From Seminavis robusta (Eukaryota > Bacillariophyta > Bacillariophyceae > Naviculales > Naviculaceae), in assembly GCA_903772945.1 (NCBI GenBank), contig CAICTM010000142.1:1-64000 (forward strand): a stretch of DNA of 64,000 bases, in the 5' to 3' direction. The first letter of the stretch is position 1. Every line of letters starts with the position of its first letter. A program made the translations under genes and the position numbers. The notes beneath the pieces were generated by a model. The model was not told the DNA's origin and made no database searches. It saw only the letters and a list, made by a program, of their open reading frames with translations. Shown here piece after piece: positions 22,063-31,408 of the stretch.

Positions 22063-23180
22063 ATGACATTGGTCAATGTACGGGTGGTGCCCATCTATAG
22101 CGGCAGCTTGGCTGAGCTGGCCGATGGTCGAAACAACTGCAAGATTGTCAGCAAGAGCAAGGACCCAACCGATAATGGCGACTTTGTGAGCCCAGACTAT
22201 GGGGTTCCCTTTGAAAGCTACTTGAACCTGTATCATGGAATGAAAGTGGACCCGTCCAAGATTATCCACTACCAGCAAATGAATCCAGAGCAACAAGCAA
22301 CGTACAGAGAGTTTCTAAAACGAGTTCGCAAGCACGATTTCGAGGCGGATGGTGTCGATACATCGGGGACGCTTCAGCCGTTTGTGCAACCCGACGACAT
22401 GACGTGTCTCAGGTTTCTCCAAGCCGACAAGTACAATGCTGACATGGCATTGGATCGGCTTGTAAAGTCTCTTAAATGGTCCCACGAGTTTCAACTCGCC
22501 CGTGTCATATCCAATCCACCTCCTAAGTTGCAGACCTATCGACAAATTCGGGTGCGGGGGTATATGGGACGAACCAGAGACGGAATGCCCATTTTTTGCG
22601 AACGACTCGGGGGTATGATGAATGGAATTCAATCCAAGGAGGGCAGAGCTTTTAAGGAGGAAGATTGGCTCCACTGCTTCATCTATGATTTGGGGGTGAT
22701 CATGAAAGAGTTTCGACAAAGCTACATTGAAAACAGTGGTGTGTATTCCCCCAGCAAGCATCCAATAACCTGGAAGGCCATGTGGATTATAGATGCCGGA
22801 GTAAGTGAGGCGAGATCAAGTGCCTGGTGATATTGTTCTGCGCCATTGTCGCGCCTAAACGTTGTTGTGTTTCCTCGCAGGGGATGAATCCTTTCAAAGC
22901 CATGAAGTCGACTCACACCTTGAAAATCCTGGATGCTCTCACGGAACCAAACTTTCCAGAAATCGCGGGCCCCGTTGTCCTGATCAATGTACATCCCATT
23001 GTCATGGGTGTTTGGAGAATCGTGAGATCTTTCCTGGATCCTGTCACGGTGGAGAAGATCACGCTCGACTCAGGAGTACCGACGGAGTTTTTGCGGAAAA
23101 AGATACCAGAACATGTCATCTTTGAAGAATTTGGAGGTACCAACAAAAGCAAGTCATTCCCACAGTCCATCTACGTTTGA
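22063..23180 (+). CDS. CRAL-TRIO (Sec14-like) lipid-transfer domain protein (2 exons, 345 aa)
   Basis: Exon 1 is 22063-22800 and exon 2 is 22881-23180. The 80-bp intron has donor GGA|GTAAGT and acceptor CTCGCAG|GGG and joins in phase. The protein has a ~110-residue N-terminal extension, then the CRAL-TRIO-N helical block (CLRFLQADKYNADMALDRL), then the lipid-binding lobe with the conserved features WIIDAGGM, INVHPIVMGVWRIVRSFLDP and a C-terminal PEHVIFEEFGG close to the Sec14 consensus. Such proteins exchange phosphatidylinositol or other hydrophobic ligands between membranes. No signal peptide or membrane anchor is visible, so it is probably cytosolic. The ligand cannot be read from the sequence. 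Confidence 0.88.
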
Positions 23181-23351
23181 TAGTCATGCATAAAACCGTT
23201 TGTTGCCACAGAATTTTGAATAGGAATAGGTTATGCGTATGTGTTCATTTGCATTGCTGTAGTTTTGCCCCGTCAATCATCAGTGCTCCAATGCCATTCC
23301 ACCGTGTAACTGACTTTATCAAAGTGAGCCCAACTCTCGGATGAACGTTGG

Positions 23352-25808
23352 TTACACAGCACCCCAATCATCCCCGGTTGCCGCAACCCTTGATACAATA
23401 CGTAGTTTGTCATGACGCGCTGCCCATGCTCGTAACCTCCCTTCGTCCAAGCCCAATCGCCAAGATATGGCCACGATGGATGCGTTCCCGTTCAAACAAT
23501 CCGACTCGTGCAATTCTTTCAAAAGACTGTCATCAAAAGTCATTGGAGGTTCAGCTGTGGAAGCGTCAACCCGGCTGGCCTTCCCGTCGGCGTTTGTTGT
23601 TGCTGCAGCTGGTGTTGTCTTTGTAGGCATTGTCGCATCTGGAGAACCTGCTAATGGCGCTGTAGTGGGCGGGTGGCTCGAGTTCCCACTGGAAACACTG
23701 GAATGTAGTACCAAATAGTCTTGCACGTGCGCCAGTACTTGATGAGACAGCAGCCATATCGCCATGGAGTAGAGAACTTCGTCCAGTTCTTCGGATCGCG
23801 GATGGAGAAGCTGATGCTGCTTGAGGTCTTCGGAAGGGCCGGGAGATACGTATCCTGGACCATTCACCACTACACCATTCACACCTTCGTCGTTGTTTTC
23901 CACAAAAATGTACTCGTCCGTGTCATCTTCATGAAACATTGCCGATAAAATGCCGGCCCGGAGAGAGGCACTAACCACATCGTCACCAGTCGTCAAGGCT
24001 TTCATGGATTCTCCCAATGTCCTTCCATTGTTAGTAAGAAAGTTGACAATCAAAAACAGGCTGACGGACCAATCGTCAAAGGTTTGGGAAAAGTCCAAGG
24101 CCAGCTCTTGAATGCGGTCCACTCTCTTACACGCCAACCGCGAAGCTCGAGTCAACACGGTGGATGCCACGCATGCTCCATGGCTCACCATGTAGTTGGC
24201 CAGTTCCATTGTGACGGATAGTTTCAAATTGGCATCCACGGCAATGTCCATCAACGGTTTGGAGGGACGCACCATGAGCAACAACTGTTGCAATGGCACT
24301 GTGAACCCTGACGACTGTAGCGCTTGTAGCAATTGCGACGGAGAGGCATTTGCTATTGGAAAAATCAGCGTGTGGTAGGGTCGTACAATGACACTGTTCA
24401 ACTTTTGTTGCGCAGAGGAGAGCGTCTTTGGTTGGGAGACTGCTTCCATGGCTACTGCAATGTGTCGATTCACGTAGACGACTCCATCGCGTCCACTGAG
24501 TACAGACGGTGATGGTGGAAAGTCGTGGTCATTCCTGGAGAGTGCATGAAAGACATGCACCAACTCTCGTCCAAGGTTTCCATGTTGTTGTCGATCCGCA
24601 CCGTCCTCTTTTTGTGGCCCCGACGCCAGTATTTGCTCCAGTATCTCCTGCTCTTTGTCTTCTTCGAGTAGCTCGGCACTGGGTGTTGGATGAGGGTTCG
24701 TGCTGCTGGTGCTGTCCTTGCGTCGGTGTTCCTTCACGGATGCATCGCCACCGCCGAGAATACCATGACTAAACGAGTTTCCCCTTCGATGATGAGCGGC
24801 ACCTTTTTTGCTTCGTTCGGCCGCCGAAGGCCCCTTACCCGAAAACTCGGATTTGGGACTGCTGGGTGGTTTAGTATTACCAGCACCAGCACCATTGGGA
24901 GGCACCACGACTCCGGCTTCCCACTTTTTCTGTAGCTCGGCTCGTATTCGAAAAAAGTGATTGGTTTGTATGGAAATGTATCGACATCGCTTTTCTTCTC
25001 GTTCCAAGACGCGACACAGTCGAGCCAAGGAGAGTTGGACTCGTCGAATGGCCAAGAAGGATGCCGAAGCTCGATGATTCTCCTGGGATACGGGGATGTG
25101 ACTGCTGTGGGATCCCATTCCGTCCGAGGATCCTCCTACCGATGCGGACGAATAGAATCGATGCAAGCTCTGATTGAGCAAGTCTGCTTGATTTTCATTG
25201 TCATTTCCTTCGTACCATCCCGAAATGGGTATGGATGAAATATCGATTTGAGGAGCCAGTGCCACAATGACACTAAAGAGAACCAGCTGGTCGCTGTTGG
25301 TGTGTAAATTGTTGTTGGTGGCGGTATTGTTGTTTGTATTGTTGCTATTGGAGGATGTGACGGACGCCGAGGAAGAAGCTGCTGCTGCTGTTGTGGCTTC
25401 ATTATTATTACTATTACTGTGATGATTGGAGGATGATTCCACGGAAGAGTCTCCCATGAGAACGGCACGGAAACAAAACACGGTGCCTCCCACGGAAAGT
25501 GTCATGGGTTGTCCACAGAGGGCGTGCTTGGGTCGGAATAGCTTTGCCATTTGTCGAGATGACAGAGTAAAGAAGAGCTCATTGCTGCTGCTGCTGCTGC
25601 TCTTCATTGTCGGATAATGATGATTGTCGCCTCCTCTGTCCGAAGTGGTGCCACTGTTCAGTGACGTGGGGTAGCGAAAGGCCATTCTGGCTTCTTTGCC
25701 GAGCTGATCCACCACCAAGGCAATCCCCAGCACTCGAAACGGCGACAAGTGCATGTCATTGATGGATCCAGAAGCGTCGCCTGTTCCATTGTTGGAACCA
25801 GCCGTCAT
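23352..25808 (-). CDS. NPRL3: NPRL3 homologue, GATOR1 complex subunit (818 aa)
   Basis: Single-exon gene starting at ATG 25808. Hallmarks of the NPR3/NPRL3 family occur in order: an N-terminal longin-like strand set (PFRVLGIALVVDQLGKEARM followed by AFRYP), the segment FTLSSRQMAKLFRPKHALCG, a helical block RVQLSLARLCRVLEREEKRC, then the central region with RPYHTLIFPIAN and LQQLLLMVRPSKPL. The C-terminal winged-helix-like end contains WRLGLDEGRLRAWAARHDKL. Insertions rich in Ser, Asn and Thr interrupt the conserved parts, which explains the length above the ~570 aa of animal NPRL3. In other eukaryotes, GATOR1 (NPRL2-NPRL3-DEPDC5) is the GTPase-activating complex for RagA/B and represses TORC1 when amino acids are scarce. 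The catalytic partner NPRL2 is not in this window. Confidence 0.85.
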   Translation of the reverse strand: MTAGSNNGTGDASGSINDMHLSPFRVLGIALVVDQLGKEARMAFRYPTSLNSGTTSDRGGDNHHYPTMKSSSSSSNELFFTLSSRQMAKLFRPKHALCGQPMTLSVGGTVFCFRAVLMGDSSVESSSNHHSNSNNNEATTAAAASSSASVTSSNSNNTNNNTATNNNLHTNSDQLVLFSVIVALAPQIDISSIPISGWYEGNDNENQADLLNQSLHRFYSSASVGGSSDGMGSHSSHIPVSQENHRASASFLAIRRVQLSLARLCRVLEREEKRCRYISIQTNHFFRIRAELQKKWEAGVVVPPNGAGAGNTKPPSSPKSEFSGKGPSAAERSKKGAAHHRRGNSFSHGILGGGDASVKEHRRKDSTSSTNPHPTPSAELLEEDKEQEILEQILASGPQKEDGADRQQHGNLGRELVHVFHALSRNDHDFPPSPSVLSGRDGVVYVNRHIAVAMEAVSQPKTLSSAQQKLNSVIVRPYHTLIFPIANASPSQLLQALQSSGFTVPLQQLLLMVRPSKPLMDIAVDANLKLSVTMELANYMVSHGACVASTVLTRASRLACKRVDRIQELALDFSQTFDDWSVSLFLIVNFLTNNGRTLGESMKALTTGDDVVSASLRAGILSAMFHEDDTDEYIFVENNDEGVNGVVVNGPGYVSPGPSEDLKQHQLLHPRSEELDEVLYSMAIWLLSHQVLAHVQDYLVLHSSVSSGNSSHPPTTAPLAGSPDATMPTKTTPAAATTNADGKASRVDASTAEPPMTFDDSLLKELHESDCLNGNASIVAISWRLGLDEGRLRAWAARHDKLRIVSRVAATGDDWGAV

Positions 25809-26386
25809 GTTGCTGCAAGCTTATTCTGAAAAAAAGGATACCGGTGGCAGTTAGGGGTATCAGGAAGGAAAATTTGAATTTCTCAATCTCTAGTCTTTCC
25901 CTTATTTCATCCGCAACCCCTCCACGCCTCACTTGTAGCTTGCTTGATGGCTTCACCTGGATGGATTTTATCCATAGATAACTTGGCTATCGGGGTACCA
26001 TCTATCTGCTTCTTGTCTTGATGCTTGAGATGGCTTTGGCAATGGCAGATGGCAGATGGCAAAGACTCAGATCCAAAGGAAATAAATAAATAACTAAGAT
26101 TCAGTCTTTATCGTGATTTAATGGATCACGAAAACTCGGGAACAAAGAGTGACGTGTTCTCCGTCGAAGGCCAGACATCATTCTTGAAGATCCAAGATAC
26201 CCAACTTGATTGCATCGACCTCCATAACGACAACACGGCTTTTCGGATCCTTGGTGTCGGATACGGCCATCAAGGAGTTTCAACTCTCAACCTCTTTCTT
26301 CTTCTTTGGCCTCTGTGACGTGCCTTACCGCTTCGAGTAGACACTCTCACTTTCTCTCTTGTTGTGAAAATATTCAAACTGACACC
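25809..26386. promoter_or_regulatory. Divergent intergenic region between NPRL3 and the plastid lumen gene
   Basis: 578 bp that must contain both promoters. A CT-rich tract (26290-26365, TTTCTTCTTCTTTGG...CTCTCACTTTCTCTCTTG) precedes the start of the plastid protein gene. No classical TATA box is convincing. Confidence 0.4.
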
Positions 26387-27039
26387 ATGAAGTTCTCTGC
26401 TGTTTTCTGCGCCCTTCTCGCCACTTCGGCCGCTGCCTTCGCCCCAGCTACCAGCTCGGTAAGTTATTAGCTTTGGATACTACTACTAGTAGTTTGATGG
26501 TCGACTATGTAAAAGATGCCAATCTGATCTTCTCTCTTGGTCCGTCTCTTTTGTTACAGCGAACCAGCACTGAGTTGAACATGGACCGTCGTGTTGCCTT
26601 TGGACAAATCGCCACTGCCGGAGCCGTCCTTGCCGGAATTCCCGCCATTGCTTCCGCCGATGGTGCCGTCAGCACTGCCTCCAAGACCAAGGCTAAGGTT
26701 GTCTACGGAAGCCGCATCGCCGCCTTGAAGAAGGCCGTTGACAGTGGAGACTTTGCCTCCATTGTTGATGAGAAGAATGCCTTCATCCTCTTCAACTCGG
26801 GTGTCTACCCCACCGCCAAGGAAAAGGCCGCCAAGAAAGCCGCCATCGATGATGTCAACGCCATCTTCTCCGGAATCCGCAAGGGTGACAAGGGCGCCGT
26901 CAAGACCGCCTACGACAAGTACGTCAAGGCCAACGACATCTCTGATGTCCTCTCCAAAGCTGCCGCAGGTGGACAAAGCTACTCTTCGGACTACAGCTAC
27001 CTTACCAAGACAAACGCTGCCGCCGTTTACGTTCGATAA
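26387..27039 (+). CDS. Thylakoid-lumen protein, probable extrinsic photosystem II subunit (Psb31/PsbQ-like), 2 exons, 183 aa
   Basis: Exon 1 (26387-26458, 24 codons) encodes only a signal peptide ending in the diatom plastid motif SAAAFAP. A 101-bp intron (TCG|GTAAGT ... TTACAG|CGA) joins it to exon 2 (26560-27039). After a short transit segment comes a twin-arginine thylakoid signal, MDRRVAFGQIATAGAVLAG, with cleavage expected at ASA|DGA. The mature part (~130 aa) is Ala/Lys-rich and looks like a helix bundle with YGSRIAALKKAV, EKNAFILFNSGVYPT and a C-terminal YVR. These features fit the four-helix PsbQ-type extrinsic proteins, especially Psb31 of diatoms, which stabilise the oxygen-evolving complex on the lumenal side. 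Lumen targeting is firm; Psb31 identity rests on recalled family features and is moderate. Confidence 0.7.
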
Positions 27040-27812
27040 ATTACTTGCTTTTGCTTGCCTGCTTGTATGCACAAACAGCTACACAAAGTATTGTTCATAC
27101 ACCCATCCATCTACCGCAACGCCGAGTTGAAGCTTTCTAAGATTTGCTTGCTTTGGGGGATGCAATGACGCGTTGCCTATTAGCTGGCGTAGATCGAAAC
27201 GTTTACTATAGAGCCTAAGTTTCACGCCGCAAAAAGTCTTTGGGATTGTAGCTGCGCTTTGAAGTACTATTTAGCTTTCGGAGAGACAACTCTTGGCAGC
27301 AAGAGAGGTGTCTGTCACCTGAATGCAGCAACCTTGTGGCACTGCTACTGGTTGGACATCACGGCGATGATGCACCCTTCCTACTAGCTAGCTCACGAAA
27401 AGGATCGCGATGAAGCAGATGTCAGCTGCTTCAGGTCCAGTAGCCAGCTGCCGGTATCAATACGCTGAGTAACTCATTAAAGCCGCTAAGAAGCTAGCTA
27501 GCTGCAGAGAAAAGAAGGATTTAGGGACTTCTTACGGCGCTGCAGCTTGCGATGAGCCGCTCAATGGCACCGTTAGCTTCTTGCGAAGCGCTCCTAAGCA
27601 GTACTGGTAGTACCTGAGAACAGGAAAGCCAGAGCCATGCTCCCCATTCTGAATGAATGGTGAAATCGTCTCGACTGACAGTAAATGCGAGGCAGGAGCT
27701 CCAGCCAGGGCAACCATCATTGTAGACAATACACAATCTGATCCTTGTTTCTGATTTCAGATAGATGATACAGCTAACATTAGGCAGATTCAAACACGTC
27801 GTTCATCCTTTC
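27040..27812. other. Intergenic region
   Basis: Convergent 3' ends meet here. It includes two AGCTAGCT palindromes (about 27384 and 27492). No gene or clear RNA is seen. Confidence 0.5.
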
Positions 27813-28824
27813 TCAGTTTGCAGCGGTGTCACTGCCCGTGCCATTCTCATCGTCGGATACTAACCCCCATATCTCTGGACCCACTGTGTACTTTCCCCCG
27901 TACACCTCTGGCAAATCTTCCTCTGTCAAATGCCGGAAGAGTTTCTTCCGATCCTTGGGATTGTCTTTGGGGCTGATAATGTCAAACTTGGATTTGACTC
28001 TCTTGGGAACAATGACACTGAATAGCTTCCAGACTGCCCAGATAAGGCTTGGTCCATTGCAGATAAAGACAGTTTCCAGCAGTTGTGGGTAACAATCTTC
28101 CATCAATGTCATGGCCCTGCCATCTCGTTTTCCGCATTCTCGATTGAAGCCCCCCAGGGTAAGGCCGGAAAGGTCTGCCAATCGGACCGATTTGGTCAAG
28201 CGTCCCGTGGTCCTAAGTTGAAAGTGAGAGATCATGTTCCATTCCATTTGTCTGATGACTTGATCGAATTTTCTCTTACCGTGTCACGTAGTCGAGCCAT
28301 TGAAAGGCCCACTCTGACGAATACAAGTATATTTCAAACCAGTGGTCTTCTGAGCACCGTTCCACAACGACATGTTGGTCCATGCTGGCAAAATTGATAA
28401 AGGTCACAACACCTCTTTGGGGATGTGGATGGGTCAATAGCACCGCATCCGGTTTCCAGCAATCCAAATATTCTCGAATCTTGCTGTTTTGTTCCATAGT
28501 CACATGTTGCGGGGCGACGGAACGAATATCCTTGTCATCGAGATGATGCTCGTGACGAAACTTTAAGGTATGTTTGGCGGCATCAATGGCATCCTTGCTC
28601 TTCTTGTGGGACAACCAATAACGAAGAATCCACAAATCGTCGTGTTTGTCGGCATCAAAGAGAGGATCTTCTCGCAATGCTGCCTTGATCTTGGCAATTT
28701 TCTCCGCGTGTTCCTCTATCAGTACCTTGACGGAAGGACGATCATCCTCGGGACAAACGGGGGCAATGGGATCATCAATTGCCACCTCAATTCCTTGCAT
28801 CCATGGCCACCCTGACGATGCCAT
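27813..28824 (-). CDS. CRAL-TRIO (Sec14-like) domain protein (2 exons, 314 aa)
   Basis: Exon 1 is 28824-28280 and exon 2 is 28212-27813. The 67-bp intron has donor ACACG|GTAAGA and acceptor AACTTAG|GAC and joins in frame (YVTR-TTGRLTK). ATG 28824 is chosen because it is the first ATG in the frame. Visible are the CRAL-TRIO-N helices (LWILRYWLSHKKSKDAIDAA) and the lobe domain with ADLSGLTLGGFN, the buried helix YPQLLETVFICNGPSLIWAV, and LTEEDLPEVYGGKY near the C-terminus. This is a phosphatidylinositol/lipid transfer fold, probably cytosolic. It is distinct from the CRAL-TRIO gene at 22063, with which it shares only family-level motifs. Confidence 0.85.
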
Positions 28825-29926
28825 CTTGACTTCTTTCGATTGATGCAATCACTCTGCTTGTTGCTGATTAGAAAGTGTGTCCAGCGGCAATGCCGGTTCA
28901 AAAGCCTTCGGCGTCTTGGGGTCAAGTGGTCGCGGTCATTGTAGAGCTGTACTGCTGGCTTTTACACACGGGAGTGTTTGGGGTTTGGGTTGCTGGGTGC
29001 AGGGGGTGAGTTACGTACAGCGGATCTAGATACCGGTATTTCCAAGTGTCCACATTCAGCAGCAGCAGAGCGTGTACAGGCAGCTTCGATTTTATTGATT
29101 CAAACGCGCGCCACTCTTTTCAGTACACCTCTACACAAGCTCTCGTAGAACTGTAGCAGAAATGCCGGCACGCGTTTGAATCAATAAAATCGAAGCTGCT
29201 CGGATGTTTAGGCCCAGGGCTTCAGTTTTCAGATTACCAAATCTCCATGTCTGGCTGCATTTTATTAACCGATTGCTGTGGTAACTGCACAACCAGTGTC
29301 ATTGGGTATTTTTGTATTCTAAAAAGAGATTTTACTTGGAAGGTGTGGATGAGGGTAGTCTTCCCTTCTAACCTTTGCATTGTTTTGAAAGAATATGATA
29401 ATGGTTCAAGGGTGGTTTGTCCATGTTTATCAATCTGTTTTGACCCTAGAGGTGCTGCGTCATGGCGCTGCGCCGACTCTGCGCCACTGCGCCGGGGCGC
29501 TGCGCCCCTTTTGTGGGACTCAAAAGTTTCCATTAGTTTTTCTTTGCACCTCTTCTGCTAAAAAATTTATGAAATTATATTTTTGAAGTGTTTTGGGTTG
29601 GGGTTGGGGGGTTGGCCAAGGGGGGCATTTAGATTGTCAGCAATGTCGGAAGGCACTAAAGGATTTATAACCATGTGTCAGAACGATGTCTACAAAGACA
29701 CCACGTCAGCTTTGGAGGAAGTGAGGTTCAGACCGTCACAAAACACTGACACCATTCCCAACAAGATTCTTGCGCTTATTACCACAGAACAAATCGAATC
29801 TGCCAACCTGAACGGAAACCAAGACGGCAAAACCCATATCTCTGACAACGGGAGGATTTCTTTCGAGCTCTCTGAGGTTGCTCTGTCTACTCCCTGCCCT
29901 TTTTAGGAAAGAACTGACATTCTACC
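28825..29926. other. Intergenic region with hairpin, GC-rich patch and possible repeat relics
   Basis: Contains the inverted repeat at 29080-29199 (listed separately), a GC-rich patch at 29449-29514 with reiterated GCGCTGCGCC/CTGCGCC, and a G-rich run GGGTTGGGGTTGGGGGG at about 29592-29608. A minus frame at 29234-29533 has some coding-like character but no recognised domain. A plus frame from ATG 29643 (86 codons) is likewise unassigned. The 3' part serves as promoter/5' UTR of the phosphoesterase gene. Confidence 0.45.
29080..29199. repeat. Perfect 29-bp inverted repeat with 62-bp loop
   Basis: The arm at 29080-29108 begins GCAGCTTCGATTTTATTG. The arm at 29171-29199 is its exact reverse complement. 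The arms end in CGCG on the loop side. It could be the tips of a small inverted-repeat transposon or a hairpin; no target-site duplication is obvious. Confidence 0.8.
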
Positions 29927-31162
29927 ATGTTCCTTGCCAAACTGCACAATCGGGCTCTTTTGCGGATGCAAACGCTGTCCTCGGTGCGGAAGCAACTACT
30001 AAGCAACAACGACTTGTCTCCGCCAACGACCACATCCAACTTTGTTCTGGAGGGTGCCATGTCTCATTCGTTGCAGCCACATGGTTCCTCTCGAATCGTT
30101 TGCATGAGTGATACCCATGGCAAACATGCCGATATCCCCTTTTTACCACACGGAGACGTGTTGATCCATGCCGGAGACTTTACCAAGATTGGAGAGACAG
30201 ATGCCGTACATGATCTAAGTCGCTATTTTCAACAACAGCAACAAGATTCCGGCTTTCAAGAGGTGGTTTGTATAGCGGGAAACCACGACATTACGTTCCA
30301 TCCAGACTATTATGAGAAAACATGGTCAAGGCATATTCGGTCATTTGACCCATTCGAAACCAGAGAGGCATTGCAACACTGTACCTACCTGGAAGATTCC
30401 AGTGCTCGAATCTTGAATGACAAGATTAGCGTGTATGGGTCGCCGTGGACTCCAAGGTAAGGATGGTGCTGGATCAACTTTCTTGATGGGTACCGTACCG
30501 TACTTCAATCCTGCTAACTCGTCATTGCTTTGTTTGGTCATTGCACATCCAGTTTCTTTCAATGGGCATTCAACTTGGAACGGGGAGAAGCATTGGGAAA
30601 AGTGTGGGGAAGAATACCCAATGACACAGATGTCCTTGTCACCCATGGACCGCCTCAGGGTCGTCAGGATGTCACACTTCACTCGGGCAACTTTGGATGT
30701 CAAGATTTGTTGCAGGAGATTCAAGATCGCGTCAAACCTCGCTTGCACATTTTTGGTCATATTCATGAGGGATATGGTGTCAGCTACGATGGCCATACCC
30801 TCTATGTCAATGCGTCCAATCTGGATATTGGTTACGAAGCTATCAATCCGTGCATTGTCATTGATTTACCCCATGACAAGACCCAGCCGGCCATGGTGGT
30901 GGAACCGCAACAATGGATCCATGATATGGAGGATTTCCTCTTTTGGCTCAAGCAGAACAACTACCGAGTTATTGCCAACGCCATTGAAGAAGCCAAGCCA
31001 AAGGAACTTTCTCTCCTGTCAGACAACAATCCAAACCTTTATTCTGGGCATACCTATCAGAACCTCTGCGATCAGGTTGGACTCAAGCGACGGAAACATC
31101 GTCCTGCCAAATTAGAGCTCCAGACAGCATTGTGTCAATTGTATGCCGAGTCCTTCTTTTAG
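29927..31162 (+). CDS. Calcineurin-like metallophosphoesterase, MPPED1/MPPED2 type (2 exons, 379 aa)
   Basis: Exon 1 is 29927-30456 and exon 2 is 30553-31162. The 96-bp intron (CCAAG|GTAAGG ... CATCCAG|TTT) splits a serine codon within GSPWTPSFFQWAFN, a junction typical of the MPPED family. All metal-site motifs are present: SDTHGK (residues 61-66), GDFT (83-86), GNHD (118-121), THG (207-209) and GHIH (245-248). The family hydrolyses phosphodiesters or phosphomonoesters such as cyclic nucleotides with two metal ions. The first ~50 residues form a basic, Ser/Leu-rich extension that could target an organelle. After the phosphoesterase core there is a C-terminal extension of about 80 residues unlike the animal proteins. 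Confidence 0.88.
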
Positions 31163-31408
31163 AATATCATACAACAAACCTATCCTTCGTCGATTTGGAT
31201 GGATGAACATGTACACACAGAGACCAAGCAAACAAATTTCACTCGCTTGTATTGCTTGGATACGGTAGACACAACTGTTCATAGTAGAATCAAGTCAATT
31301 AGAAAGCATTATAAACACAGCTCATAATAGCAACCTATGGCTGCCACAGTCAAGAAAGTTGAGGTATAAACGAGTTCTATCCTGGGCCGATCCAAAACCT
31401 ACTAGTAA
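31163..31408. other. Short convergent intergenic region
   Basis: 246 bp between the 3' ends of the phosphoesterase gene and the MUS81-like gene. It must hold both 3' UTRs. Nothing else is seen. Confidence 0.4.

Noticed and set aside
22063-28824. The two CRAL-TRIO genes as a recent tandem duplication
   Set aside because: They share only family-level motifs, have different intron positions and are separated by two unrelated genes.
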